From CBFGRU01 sp965651255 (GTDB lineage: Bacteria; Planctomycetota; Phycisphaerae; Phycisphaerales; SM1A02), in assembly GCA_965651255.1 (NCBI GenBank), contig CBFGRU010000007.1, positions 1 to 30,481 on the forward strand: a stretch of DNA of 30,481 bases, written 5' to 3'. Shown here piece after piece: positions 13,913 through 22,163 of the stretch. Positions within the stretch are counted from its first letter, which is position 1, and each line of letters starts with the position of its first letter. The notes under the pieces were generated by a model. The model ran no database searches. It saw nothing but the letters and a program-made list of their open reading frames with translations, and was not told the origin of the DNA. The position numbers and the translations under genes are program-made.

Positions 13913-15223
13913 GTGAAACGAACGACCACATGGTTCAGCGCGCTCGCGTGTGCCGCGATGGTATCGACCGGTACACTGGCAATGTCTGCCCCTCCCACTG
14001 ACGCGGAGGTTCGGCAGGCAGTTCAGTCTTTTTCGGATTGGCAGCGCAGCAACCCCCAGAGTGCGCGTGACATTCAAGCCATTCGCGAGCAGATCAACTC
14101 GATTTTCGGTGAGTTGAACATCGACGAGATGTCTGCTGCTCAACTTTCTGAGATTGCGAACATCACGCGGTACTCGCCAACCTTGACGGAACGGGTTCAG
14201 GGTCGCTTGACTGAATTGGCTCCGCAGCCGAATGCCGATGGTGCGATTGCAGCGAGCATGATGCTGCAAAGCGCGTTCGGCATGGGTGAAGATGAGCAGC
14301 GTCAGATGTTCCAGAAGGCGTTGACTCATCCTGGTCTTGGTGATGCTCTGGCGATGGGGAAGTGCGGCGAAGTCTTTTCATTCGTTGGCTATCTGCCCGA
14401 GCCGGTGCTCAAGTCGCTCGCCAAAGAAGTGATGGGCGTGGGTCAGCACCTCAAGGCCGATCTTCCTGCAACGATCGCCCCGCAGGCCGTTGATTACCTG
14501 GTGGCCCTCAACAAACTTGGCGATGATGTCAAGCTAGAGTTCCGCGAAGATGTTCGTCAGAAACTGCTTGGCCTGATGGACCACTCGCTGGCGACGCTGA
14601 CGGATGAACAGAAGCAGATGGGGTACGAGAATTTCCTCACGGGAATGAAGTCGTTCCTCGATGGTGCGTTCGCCAAGGGTCAGCTCATCAATCACAGCAT
14701 GCCGGAGATGACCATTGCGTGGTCGAGCGATGAATCCATTGATTCATTCGACGATCTGAAGGGCAAGGTTGTGGTTCTCGATTTCTGGGCTACCTGGTGC
14801 GGTCCTTGCATCGCCAGTTTCCCAAATGTGCGTGAACTGCAGGCCCACTATGAGGGCTACGACGTTGCGATCATTGGCGTGACCAGTCTGCAGGGAACAC
14901 ACTTCGGGCACGATGGCCAGCGCACTGATACCAAGGACAACCCCGATCTTGAACACTCGCTCATGCCCGGGTTCATGAAAGCCAAGGACATGACCTGGCC
15001 CGTAGTGTTTACTGAACAGGAAGTCTTCAATCCGGACTTCGGTGTGCGCGGTATTCCGCACGTCGCGATTATCGATCCGGACGGAAAAGTGCGCTTCAAC
15101 GGGCTGCATCCCGCCTCGCCACTGCACGAGAAGACCGAGAAGATTGACAAGCTTCTCAAGGAAGCCGGCAAACCTGCGCCAGTGACGGCAGAGAATACGA
15201 AGAACCAGCAGTCCGGCGGCTGA
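13913..15223 (+). CDS. Exported TlpA/ResA-like thioredoxin-fold protein
   Basis: A 436-residue protein starting at GTG 13913, which has AAGGA 8 nt upstream; the open frame to 13805 precedes the signal peptide and lacks support. Residues 1-25 form a signal peptide (KRTTTW, then FSALACAAMVSTGTLAMSA). Residues about 25-265 are helical, with no motif I recognise. The C-terminal domain is TlpA-like: GKVVVLDFWATWCGPCIASFPNVRELQ with the redox WCGPC, VAIIGVTS, and the cis-proline GIPHVAIIDPDGKVRF. It probably reduces or isomerises disulfides in the periplasm, or supports cytochrome c maturation. A perfect TTGACA occurs at 13865-13870, but the matching -10 is poor. A strong hairpin lies at 15251-15279. 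Confidence 0.88.
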   Translation: MKRTTTWFSALACAAMVSTGTLAMSAPPTDAEVRQAVQSFSDWQRSNPQSARDIQAIREQINSIFGELNIDEMSAAQLSEIANITRYSPTLTERVQGRLTELAPQPNADGAIAASMMLQSAFGMGEDEQRQMFQKALTHPGLGDALAMGKCGEVFSFVGYLPEPVLKSLAKEVMGVGQHLKADLPATIAPQAVDYLVALNKLGDDVKLEFREDVRQKLLGLMDHSLATLTDEQKQMGYENFLTGMKSFLDGAFAKGQLINHSMPEMTIAWSSDESIDSFDDLKGKVVVLDFWATWCGPCIASFPNVRELQAHYEGYDVAIIGVTSLQGTHFGHDGQRTDTKDNPDLEHSLMPGFMKAKDMTWPVVFTEQEVFNPDFGVRGIPHVAIIDPDGKVRFNGLHPASPLHEKTEKIDKLLKEAGKPAPVTAENTKNQQSGG

Positions 15224-15250
15224 GTCTGTCGGTCCAGCACCCGAACCCTC

Positions 15251-15279
15251 GAAGGCCCTGCGCGCGTCGCAGGGCCTTC
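15251..15279. terminator. Bidirectional hairpin terminator between tlpA-like and HAD genes
   Basis: GAAGGCCCTGCG and CGCAGGGCCTTC form a perfect 12-bp stem around CGCGT. TTCATTT follows on the plus strand. It lies between two convergent genes (stops at 15223 and 15302) and can serve both. Confidence 0.82.
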
Positions 15280-15301
15280 TTCATTTCAGCGATCAATAAA
15301 C

Positions 15302-15961
15302 TCACAGGATCGTGAGCACTTCGGACATTGCGCGGATCGGGCGCAGTCGCGAGTTGGTTGCTGCGGTTGCACCTGTCGGATCGTAGTGAACGACGGTCAT
15401 CCCGGCAGCGAGGCCCGCTTCAACGCCAGGCATACTGTCTTCGACGACCATGCAATGCTCCGGTTGGACTGCCATGATCTTTGCCGCGTGCAGAAAGAGG
15501 TCGGGCTTCGGTTTGCCGAATCGCACATCATCGCCGCTGAAAATGTTTCCGTTGAAGTAGTCGATCAGCCCGGTAATCGTCAGGTTCATGCGGATTTTCT
15601 CGTGTGGTCCGCTCGATGCAACGCAACACGGAAGTTCGGACGCAGTCAGATAGTTGAGCACTTCCTTTACATCGGGTATGGCTTGTAGTTCCATGCGAAA
15701 TGCTTCGTAACTGCGCTCACGGAAACGGGGGAGAAGCGTCGGTGGTGCGGTGATTCCGAGTTCGCGCTCCAGGATACGGACACAATCATCCATGCGGCGA
15801 CCAACAAACATCTGATGCGATGTGCAGTCGTCGTGAACCCATCCTAGTTCACGCAGGCACTCCACCCAGATTCGATTGGAGATGGGCTCACTGTCAACCA
15901 GAACACCATCGCAGTCAAAGATGACCAGGCCAACGGTGCTGCGCGTGTCACCTTGAGTCAT
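15302..15961 (-). CDS. HAD-superfamily phosphatase / phosphoglucomutase-like (subfamily IA)
   Basis: A 219-residue HAD hydrolase. Motif I is IFDCDGVLVDSEP with nucleophile D16 and acid/base D18, motif II is CVASSGP, motif III is GKPKPDLFLHAA, and motif IV is VVEDSMPGVEAGLAAG. A helical cap lies between motifs I and II. The DSEP and GKPxPD wording places it with beta-phosphoglucomutase and small sugar-phosphate phosphatases; the substrate is unknown. Its ATG overlaps the TGA of serS by 4 nt (ATGA), so it is translationally coupled to seryl-tRNA synthetase. A repair or clean-up role for a phosphorylated metabolite would fit but is only inferred. Confidence 0.88.
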   Translation of the reverse strand: MTQGDTRSTVGLVIFDCDGVLVDSEPISNRIWVECLRELGWVHDDCTSHQMFVGRRMDDCVRILERELGITAPPTLLPRFRERSYEAFRMELQAIPDVKEVLNYLTASELPCCVASSGPHEKIRMNLTITGLIDYFNGNIFSGDDVRFGKPKPDLFLHAAKIMAVQPEHCMVVEDSMPGVEAGLAAGMTVVHYDPTGATAATNSRLRPIRAMSEVLTIL

Positions 15962-17361
15962 ACAGGGTTCCCAATGACATCCTTGCCCATATAGGGAACG
16001 AGCGCCTTCGGGACATTCACTGTTCCATCCTGATTCTGGTAGAGCTCGAGAATGGGAACAAGAATGCGTGGACTCGCGCAGACGGTATTGTTCAGCGAGT
16101 GACAGAAGACATTCTCGCCGTCGCTGTTCTTGTACCGCAGATTCAGGCGACGACATTGAAAGTCATACAGACGGCTGGCGGAGTGGGTCTCACCGTATGC
16201 GCCGGCTGGTGTTCCATCGCTGTTGACTTCACCGCGGCCTGGCATCCAGGTCTCAATATCAATCATGTCGGCGTTCTTGGGTCCGAGGTCGCCGGTGCAG
16301 CATTGCAGCAGTCGGTATGGCAACTCAAGCGATTGAAGCAGTTCTTCAACAATCTTGATCATCACGGAATGCCACCGCCTGGATTCCGCTTCATCCGCGC
16401 GACAGATGATGACCTGTTCAACCTTGTCAAACTGGTGGACACGGTACAGGCCAGCCGTATCCTTGCCCGCCGCCCCCGCTTCGCGTCGGAAGCACGTTGA
16501 AACAGTCGCGTACCGTCGAGGCAGAGTGTCTTCTTCGAGGATTTCATCGCCATGCAGCCCCATCAGCCCGACTTCGCCCGTGCCGGTGAGAAAGAGGTCA
16601 TGGCCTGACCCACGCTTCGACTCTTCGATGTGGTATGCCTGTTCGCGCCCGTCGGGAAAGAACCCGGTACCGGTCATGCACTCGGCGCGCACAATCACCG
16701 GGACGCTCATCGGTTGAAAGCCGTGCTGATTCGTAATGAAGTCGAAGGCATAGCGCAGGATGGCCTGATGAAGGCGCATACCGTCATTGGTAAGAACATA
16801 GTGGCGGGTTCCCGCCATCTTCACTCCGCGTTCAAAGTCGACGAGATTGAGTTGGCGCACCAGTTCAAGATGCGACTTGGGGGTAAAGCCCTTGTTCTCA
16901 ACGAAGGGTCGGGTGGGATCAAACCACTCCGGATTCCATGTGCGGAGCTGAATGTTGTCGTCGGAACCATCGCCTCTCGGAACATCATCATCAGGTGGTT
17001 GCGGAATGCGCAGCCAAATTGATTGCCATTCGGGTTCAATCTGCTGAATCTGGCTCTCCGCGGACTGGACTGCGGCCTTCAGGCCAAGCGGCCTGGACTC
17101 AAGGTCGCGTATCTGCGCCTGCAGTGCATTCAACTGCTCACCGTCGGCCTTCTTGAGCTGACCCTTCAATCGACCGATCTCTGGACCGATCTCCTTGCTC
17201 AATCGTTTCTGTTCAGCCCGCGCGGTCTCCATCTCGGAGAGCAGGCGGCGACGTTCCTGGTCCAGGTGCAGGAGCCGATCGATATCGACGTCAACGCCTT
17301 TGTCGCGGGCGCCGGACTTGAATCGGTTCGGATCTTCACGCAGTTGCTTGAGGTCGATCAT
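15958..17361 (-). CDS. serS: Seryl-tRNA synthetase with unusual motif 3
   Basis: A 467-residue class II synthetase, about 40 residues longer than typical bacterial SerRS. The N-terminus MIDLKQLREDPNRF leads into the tRNA-binding coiled coil (about 30-110). The catalytic core has TGTGEV (the serine-binding T-x-E site, usually PTAEV), motif 2 as TCFRREAGAAGKDTAGLYRVHQFDKVE, and motif 3 as LNNTVCASPRILVPILELYQ. Most bacterial SerRS have NGSG-x-x-x-GR here; the NNTVCASPR form resembles eukaryotic cytosolic SerRS (NATMCATTR). ATG 17361 is the family start, 7 nt after a TACCAT box. The longer open frame lies inside nadK and is rejected. Confidence 0.93.
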   Translation of the reverse strand: MIDLKQLREDPNRFKSGARDKGVDVDIDRLLHLDQERRRLLSEMETARAEQKRLSKEIGPEIGRLKGQLKKADGEQLNALQAQIRDLESRPLGLKAAVQSAESQIQQIEPEWQSIWLRIPQPPDDDVPRGDGSDDNIQLRTWNPEWFDPTRPFVENKGFTPKSHLELVRQLNLVDFERGVKMAGTRHYVLTNDGMRLHQAILRYAFDFITNQHGFQPMSVPVIVRAECMTGTGFFPDGREQAYHIEESKRGSGHDLFLTGTGEVGLMGLHGDEILEEDTLPRRYATVSTCFRREAGAAGKDTAGLYRVHQFDKVEQVIICRADEAESRRWHSVMIKIVEELLQSLELPYRLLQCCTGDLGPKNADMIDIETWMPGRGEVNSDGTPAGAYGETHSASRLYDFQCRRLNLRYKNSDGENVFCHSLNNTVCASPRILVPILELYQNQDGTVNVPKALVPYMGKDVIGNPV

Positions 17362-17368
17362 GGGAATG

Positions 17369-17374
17369 ATGGTA
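17369..17374 (-). promoter_or_regulatory. -10 box (TACCAT) for a leaderless serS mRNA
   Basis: TACCAT on the minus strand is followed by CATTCCC and the serS ATG, with no Shine-Dalgarno. It lies in the 68-nt gap after nadK, so serS-HAD probably has its own promoter within the same-strand run. Confidence 0.5.
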
Positions 17375-17429
17375 TGCAGAAACGTTTTCAGGGCAGATGA
17401 AGCTGCACCTCGACATCCATTCAAACGCA

Positions 17430-18302
17430 TCAAATGCCGCGATCGCGGTAGCTCGGAGGTGCTGCCCAGCGCATCTTGTCCAGCAGCACTCGCCAATAGC
17501 TCATTGACGGGTTGCTCACAAAGTGGGCGAAACGATGATGCCGCCGGATTCGTACCCGATCTCCTTCTCGCAGCGCAGCGGACTCCTGACCGTCCAGCAC
17601 CAGAGTCGTACCGGCATTTGCACGCCGAACATCGATTGAGACTTCCAGATCGCCGTTTACGACGAGCGGCCGAAAGGCGAGAGAGTGCGGTGAGAGCGGC
17701 GTAATGATGATCGCTTCCATACCCGGTGCGACGATCGGGCCACCGGCGGAGACGTTGTATGCCGTTGAACCCGTGGGTGTTGAAAGGATGACGCCATCGC
17801 CCGACAGATAAGGCCCATCGCTGGAATTCAATTGAATGCACAACTCGATCATTCGGAAGGGGGGGCCGGCGGTCACGACCGCATCATTGATTGCCAGGTG
17901 ATTTGAACGGATCTTGCCTTCACGATCGAAAAGTGTTGCTTCCAGCATCATCACTCGTCGTGATTTGATCTCCCCTTGAAAGAGGGCGTGCGCATGCCGA
18001 GCAAAGGAATCCAGATCAAACTCCGCAAGGAAACCAAGTCGACCGAAGTTCACACCAATCAGTGGAGTTTCCTGCTCGACAAACCTGCGTGCGTGGTAAA
18101 GCAATGTTCCGTCACCACCAAGGACGACGGCGACATCTGCGTTCGGAAACTCCGCATCGGTACGATCACTTGAATTCAGCGTTCCCACCAGATCCGCGTG
18201 CTGGCGGATGACGTTGCGAACGGTGTTGACATGCTCTGCAACCTCTCGGCGGGAGGGGTCGAAGCAGAGAAGCACTCGCAGCGGAGGGTTCGTCTTCGTC
18301 AT
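17430..18302 (-). CDS. nadK: NAD kinase
   Basis: A 290-residue ATP-NAD kinase producing NADP. The catalytic GGDGT is at residues 62-66, followed by GVNFGRLGFLAEFD, the NAD-binding NDAVV and STPTGSTAYNVSAGGPIVAP, and then ITPLSPHSLAFRPLVV, all family hallmarks in the right order. The length is typical. ATG 18302 lies 6 nt after TACCCT, and no Shine-Dalgarno is present. It follows the ABC transporter gene by 47 nt on the same strand and precedes serS. Confidence 0.95.
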   Translation of the reverse strand: MTKTNPPLRVLLCFDPSRREVAEHVNTVRNVIRQHADLVGTLNSSDRTDAEFPNADVAVVLGGDGTLLYHARRFVEQETPLIGVNFGRLGFLAEFDLDSFARHAHALFQGEIKSRRVMMLEATLFDREGKIRSNHLAINDAVVTAGPPFRMIELCIQLNSSDGPYLSGDGVILSTPTGSTAYNVSAGGPIVAPGMEAIIITPLSPHSLAFRPLVVNGDLEVSIDVRRANAGTTLVLDGQESAALREGDRVRIRRHHRFAHFVSNPSMSYWRVLLDKMRWAAPPSYRDRGI

Positions 18303-18308
18303 GCCGCT

Positions 18309-18314
18309 AGGGTA
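18309..18314 (-). promoter_or_regulatory. Extended -10 box (GCTACCCT) for a leaderless nadK mRNA
   Basis: GCTACCCT on the minus strand is followed by AGCGGC and ATG. A CTGACC lies 19 nt upstream and may be a -35. It fits the same TANNNT-N6-start pattern as BtpA and tilS. Confidence 0.55.
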
Positions 18315-18349
18315 GCACGGGACAGGCCGCGTTGGTCAGGCCACCCGGT

Positions 18350-19297
18350 TCAGCTGACCAGACCCTTCGTCAGCCGCATGAATGCTGTTTCAAGGTTGAC
18401 CTGTTCTTCAGTCAGCATCGAAATGCGGAAGCCCTGGGCGATCAGGCGCGAAGGAATGTCTGACACCGGCAGCCCGCTCTTGGCGTCTATCGCGACATCA
18501 ATTCTGGGTTTGCCGTTTGACGTGTTGATGTCCACCTGTTGAATGCCCTTTACCTGGCGAAGCAAGGCCGCGGCCTGTTCAACCTTGTCATCAACAACCA
18601 GATGCACGACCTGCCCGACACGAGCGCGAGCCATGATTTCACTCACCTCGCCGGAGAAGATCAGTTCACCCTGTTCGATGATTCCCACGGTGTTACACAG
18701 CTCAGCCAACTCGTGCAGAATGTGGGATGAGATGATGATCGTCTTACCCATGCGCCGCAATTCCTTGAGCAGTTCGCGAATTTCAATTCGCGCCCGCGGA
18801 TCAAGGCCCGAGGCGGGTTCGTCAAGCAGAAGAACCTTGGGGTCATGCAACAGCACACGGGCAATGGACAACCGCTGCTGCATGCCGCGTGAAAGTCCGT
18901 TGACTTCCGAGTTGGCTTTGTAGTTCAGGTCGGTCAGGTCAAGAACATCGCGCACCACCTGATCACGCGGGGCCCCGTGAATCCCATACGCCGCCGCGAA
19001 GAATTCAAGGTACTCCGTCACAACCATGTCGTCGTAGGAGCCCATGAAGTCCGGCACATAACCGATGATCGGCCGAATGAGATGATTCTGATAGCCGATG
19101 ACCTTCCCGTCGATGCGAGCTTCGCCCCACGTCGGCTTCAGCAGCGTCGCCAGAATCTTGATCGTCGTGGTCTTGCCCGCGCCGTTCGGCCCGATGAAAC
19201 CGCAACAATCGCCCTGATTGATCATCAGATTCAGATTGTTCAGCGCGGTCAGTTCACCGTACTTCTTCGTGAGATTGATCGTTTCGATCATCGCCAT
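18350..19297 (-). CDS. ABC transporter ATP-binding protein (ABC-2/GldA-like)
   Basis: A 315-residue ATPase subunit. Walker A is GPNGAGKTT (36-44), the signature is LSRGMQQRLSIARVL, Walker B is VLLLDEPASGLDP, and the switch His is in IIISSHILHEL. The Q-loop reads GYVPDFMGSYDDMVVTEYLEFFA, with Asp in place of Gln, a form known in a branch of ABC-2 ATPases. The last 75 residues are an accessory alpha/beta domain. It is downstream of, and probably co-transcribed with, the 821-aa exported membrane protein. No ABC-2 permease gene is adjacent in this window. GAGGA lies 11 nt before the ATG. Confidence 0.92.
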   Translation of the reverse strand: MAMIETINLTKKYGELTALNNLNLMINQGDCCGFIGPNGAGKTTTIKILATLLKPTWGEARIDGKVIGYQNHLIRPIIGYVPDFMGSYDDMVVTEYLEFFAAAYGIHGAPRDQVVRDVLDLTDLNYKANSEVNGLSRGMQQRLSIARVLLHDPKVLLLDEPASGLDPRARIEIRELLKELRRMGKTIIISSHILHELAELCNTVGIIEQGELIFSGEVSEIMARARVGQVVHLVVDDKVEQAAALLRQVKGIQQVDINTSNGKPRIDVAIDAKSGLPVSDIPSRLIAQGFRISMLTEEQVNLETAFMRLTKGLVS

Positions 19298-19331
19298 AGT
19301 CTTTGCGTTCCTCGTGCGGTTCTCTCAGGCG

Positions 19332-21797
19332 CTATTCAGTTTCTGTTGAGCCGGTGATGACATCAGCGGGATCAACCGGCAGCGGGTAGATCCAACGAAC
19401 CATGGTCAAGCCGCTGCTGACGGGTTTGCTGCCATTGATCGTCAGTGGATACGGAATCTCCGAGTTCTCGAGGTATCCGATCAGGATGATGCAGGGTCGA
19501 TTGAACCAGGTCGACAGGTCAATTTCACGACCGATCGATCGTGCCACCGCCACGCGCGTATCGTTGTCGTTCCGATTGGCCGCGACGTATTCCGGTGGTG
19601 GTACCTGTTGGAAGAACGAAAGGGTCTCCAGGATGCGGCGTCGGTCCTGCATGCCGGTCGCCGACTCGAAATTGGCGCCAACCGCATTGTGCAATGACTT
19701 GATGGGATCAATGTACCGAGCCCGCATGAAACCCAGGAGGTTCTGGCGATTCGTCGGTTGGCCGGCCGTTGCCTGCATCGACGAGAGATTCAACGTGTCG
19801 CCGGACTTCCATTGTGCGTGGCTGAACGCTTCACCCGGATGCAGCATGCCGGCACTGACCATCAACGTACGTGGTTGATTCGGTTCCGTACTTCGATAGC
19901 GCGGCGGCAGATTCCGCCCCGGCTTGACGAAGACGATGAGCCAGTTCTGCAGATCACCCGGGAGATTGTGGCGAATGCGGCCCTGCAATTGGGCGGCACT
20001 ACCCTGCCCGATGATGGAGATTGGTTCCACAACTTCAAAGAGACTGCTGAATTCTTCATCGGCGGCGCCAGTCCAGCGAACGTACATCTCCTTCGTGGTG
20101 GCACGGGCGGGAACGGTGTAAGCATCCATACTGTCGATGGGTACGGTGTATCGGGTGACATTCCGGAATCGCGTGTAATCGACATCCGGGGCGGTGAAAG
20201 GAGCGATCACATTCCTCCAGTTCGCATCGCCATCCAGGGCAACTGTCGTTTCTCCGTATCCGGGCAGGTACACGGACAGCCACGATGTTGCTCGATGCAA
20301 CTGTGGTTCGGCGGGGCGCGTGGCATCGGGCGGCCGAGCAATGAAGTCGAGCACCGTGACGTGCTGAAGGCGTGTGTCGTTATCACGAACGATGTAAACG
20401 CCGATCCAGGCAATGGCCGTAAAGGCGACTGATGTTCCGAAGAAGAGCAGCCATGCGTGGCGCGTCTTCTTGACTGATTTGAGTAGGAAGAATCCGCCGG
20501 GGCCGGCGATGGTCCAGTAGACGGCGAAGAGCAGAAATGCGAGTCCGAGTCCAGCCGCCGCACTGCCGGAGAGACTGATGAGATCAGCCACCAGGCGGCC
20601 GCTGAGCAGATTGTTGGTTGCGCGACCAAAGTTGGCACGCAAGAGCTGTTCATTCTGCAGACCGTTCAGGTCCGTCGCGCGTGGCGCATCCTGCCGCTTG
20701 CCAAGGATTGGATTCCAGAAGATGTCTGCATCAGGCAGGTTTCCGCCCGACCACTCTCGACCGCTGAATGCCCCGAGACTCACATCCAGACCGACGACTG
20801 AGATGAAGCCGTGCCCATAGGTTCGCTGTATCGCCAGCGCATCGCCATTCTGCAAGCTCACGACCGGCGCATAGTAATTGTCAAACGTTCTGAAGACGCG
20901 GATATCAATCGGCTGATCACTCGGGGAAGTGCGAATGCGGCCATCTTTCGTGATCACCGGTGCCAGTGTTGGAACGGAGATGCCAGATTCCACCTGTGGC
21001 GCTGTTTCCGGAAGCAGATCCTGCAAGGGGGTGCGAATGGTGCCTTCGCCGATTCCCCACGGGTCTCCAGCCATCTGCATGACAATGACCAGATGGCCGC
21101 CTCGAAAAATCCATTCACGGATCGCGCGTGCCTGATCAGTCGTGAGATTCTGCGGCGTTTCGCGCCCGGCCCAGACGATGGTCGAGAGCGAATCGAGGCC
21201 ATACCAGCGATCCGGCAGTCCCTGGGCAGTCAGGCCAAACACAACCTGCACCGGATCGTTGGTTGCAACCGGCGGTGATTGTGGCATGGCAATTGAATAT
21301 TGATCGAGTCCGAGTGTGCTCGAACCTCCGACGATGGCGATCATGCTTTCGGTGATTGGAACCACCGACGCCGCCGAACCGCCCTGCAATCTCGCGGGGC
21401 TCAGAATGTTGGCGGCAAGTTCCCGGCCGCGAACATTGTCCTCTGTGCGCTCATACACGCGCACGCGAAAGTTGGCTGACACTTCCAGATTGGGCAGCGA
21501 CTTCGCATACATCCACACCGGGTTCGGCAGACCCGGGTTAAGGGTGATTGGGCGCGTGTATTCGACGAGATCGCCCGTGCTCTCTTCCACTTCCCAGACC
21601 AGGAAGGCGCCCACTGCCTCTTGCAGGCGGCTGGTAACGACAAATCGGGCCGGCACCAGATCGCCGGGCCGGTAACGGTTTCCGATGCCGAACTGCTCGA
21701 TCGTGATGGTGATCGGTGCGGCGTCCTGCGCCTGAGCCGGGACGACGAGCAGGTTCAAGAGGATGAACAACAGGGAACGGAAGAGTTTCACGTTCAT
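19332..21797 (-). CDS. Large exported membrane protein next to ABC ATPase (two internal TM helices)
   Basis: An 821-residue protein from ATG 21797. Residues 1-23 form a signal peptide (LFRSLLFILLNLLVVPAQAQ). A beta-rich domain (about 30-120) is followed by an alpha/beta region (about 145-340) with AIREWIFRGGHLVIVMQ, like the class I amidotransferase-like flavodoxin folds of planctomycete envelope proteins. Two membrane helices lie at about 411-438 and 448-470, and a second beta-rich extracytoplasmic domain fills the C-terminus. It has no catalytic motif I can name. It may be the membrane partner of the following ABC ATPase, as GldG-like proteins are with GldA, but this is inference. TACACT immediately precedes the ATG and stands 6 nt before GTG 21791, which may be the true start. 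The frame upstream to 22001 is rejected. Confidence 0.82.
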   Translation of the reverse strand: MNVKLFRSLLFILLNLLVVPAQAQDAAPITITIEQFGIGNRYRPGDLVPARFVVTSRLQEAVGAFLVWEVEESTGDLVEYTRPITLNPGLPNPVWMYAKSLPNLEVSANFRVRVYERTEDNVRGRELAANILSPARLQGGSAASVVPITESMIAIVGGSSTLGLDQYSIAMPQSPPVATNDPVQVVFGLTAQGLPDRWYGLDSLSTIVWAGRETPQNLTTDQARAIREWIFRGGHLVIVMQMAGDPWGIGEGTIRTPLQDLLPETAPQVESGISVPTLAPVITKDGRIRTSPSDQPIDIRVFRTFDNYYAPVVSLQNGDALAIQRTYGHGFISVVGLDVSLGAFSGREWSGGNLPDADIFWNPILGKRQDAPRATDLNGLQNEQLLRANFGRATNNLLSGRLVADLISLSGSAAAGLGLAFLLFAVYWTIAGPGGFFLLKSVKKTRHAWLLFFGTSVAFTAIAWIGVYIVRDNDTRLQHVTVLDFIARPPDATRPAEPQLHRATSWLSVYLPGYGETTVALDGDANWRNVIAPFTAPDVDYTRFRNVTRYTVPIDSMDAYTVPARATTKEMYVRWTGAADEEFSSLFEVVEPISIIGQGSAAQLQGRIRHNLPGDLQNWLIVFVKPGRNLPPRYRSTEPNQPRTLMVSAGMLHPGEAFSHAQWKSGDTLNLSSMQATAGQPTNRQNLLGFMRARYIDPIKSLHNAVGANFESATGMQDRRRILETLSFFQQVPPPEYVAANRNDNDTRVAVARSIGREIDLSTWFNRPCIILIGYLENSEIPYPLTINGSKPVSSGLTMVRWIYPLPVDPADVITGSTETE

Positions 21798-21803
21798 AGT
21801 GTA
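21798..21803 (-). promoter_or_regulatory. -10 box (GGTACACT) for the 821-aa protein/ABC operon
   Basis: GGTACACT on the minus strand is followed directly by ATGAAC and then GTG. A -10 box touching the ATG would place the transcript start inside the first codons, so initiation at the GTG (21791) fits better. Confidence 0.55.
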
Positions 21804-21863
21804 CCAGTTGCGGGCAGGAGACTTGAGCTCAAGTTGGTCCCTGATCGGGTCGATTGACCCGGT

Positions 21864-22133
21864 ATGGGTTTCTCGTACTCCATTGAGGCATGGCTGATCA
21901 TCGGCGGGGTGATGTCGATCGGACTGCTCTCGATGTTTCATCTCATCGCCTCGGCTCTGAAGTATGAGACGGACCTGGTTCGCCTGCGGGTTGAGTCGCA
22001 TCGGCTGCGGGAGGAGTTTCTTCGACGCAAGAGCGAACAGGAAGTCGTCGCGGTCGTCGATCCCGTGAGCGATTCATTGCCAATCTCGTCGCAGATGGCA
22101 CCTGATTCACCTCCGTTGCAGCGGGCTGCCTGA
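21864..22133 (+). CDS. Small single-pass membrane protein with charged coiled-coil segment
   Basis: An 89-residue protein. Residues about 8-32 form a membrane helix (IEAWLIIGGVMSIGLLSMFHLIASAL), followed by a charged helix (YETDLVRLRVESHRLREEFLRRKSEQE) and a Pro/Ser-rich tail. The codon third positions are GC-biased like the neighbours, which supports a real gene. There is no Shine-Dalgarno before the ATG at 21864. It is divergent from the 821-aa protein gene with 66 nt between the starts and convergent with the dipeptidase gene. Function unknown. Confidence 0.6.
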   Translation: MGFSYSIEAWLIIGGVMSIGLLSMFHLIASALKYETDLVRLRVESHRLREEFLRRKSEQEVVAVVDPVSDSLPISSQMAPDSPPLQRAA

Positions 22134-22163
22134 CACCTCATACTGCATCATTCGTCGAACGGT

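Noticed and set aside
17362..17841. Upstream extension of the serS frame
   Set aside because: It runs inside nadK in another frame, and the SerRS N-terminus MIDLKQLR is intact at 17361.
19021..19080. ABC ATPase Q-loop with Asp in place of Gln as a sign of an inactive ATPase
   Set aside because: The GYxPDxxGxYDDM wording occurs in an established branch of ABC-2 ATPases, and Walker A, Walker B and the switch His are intact.
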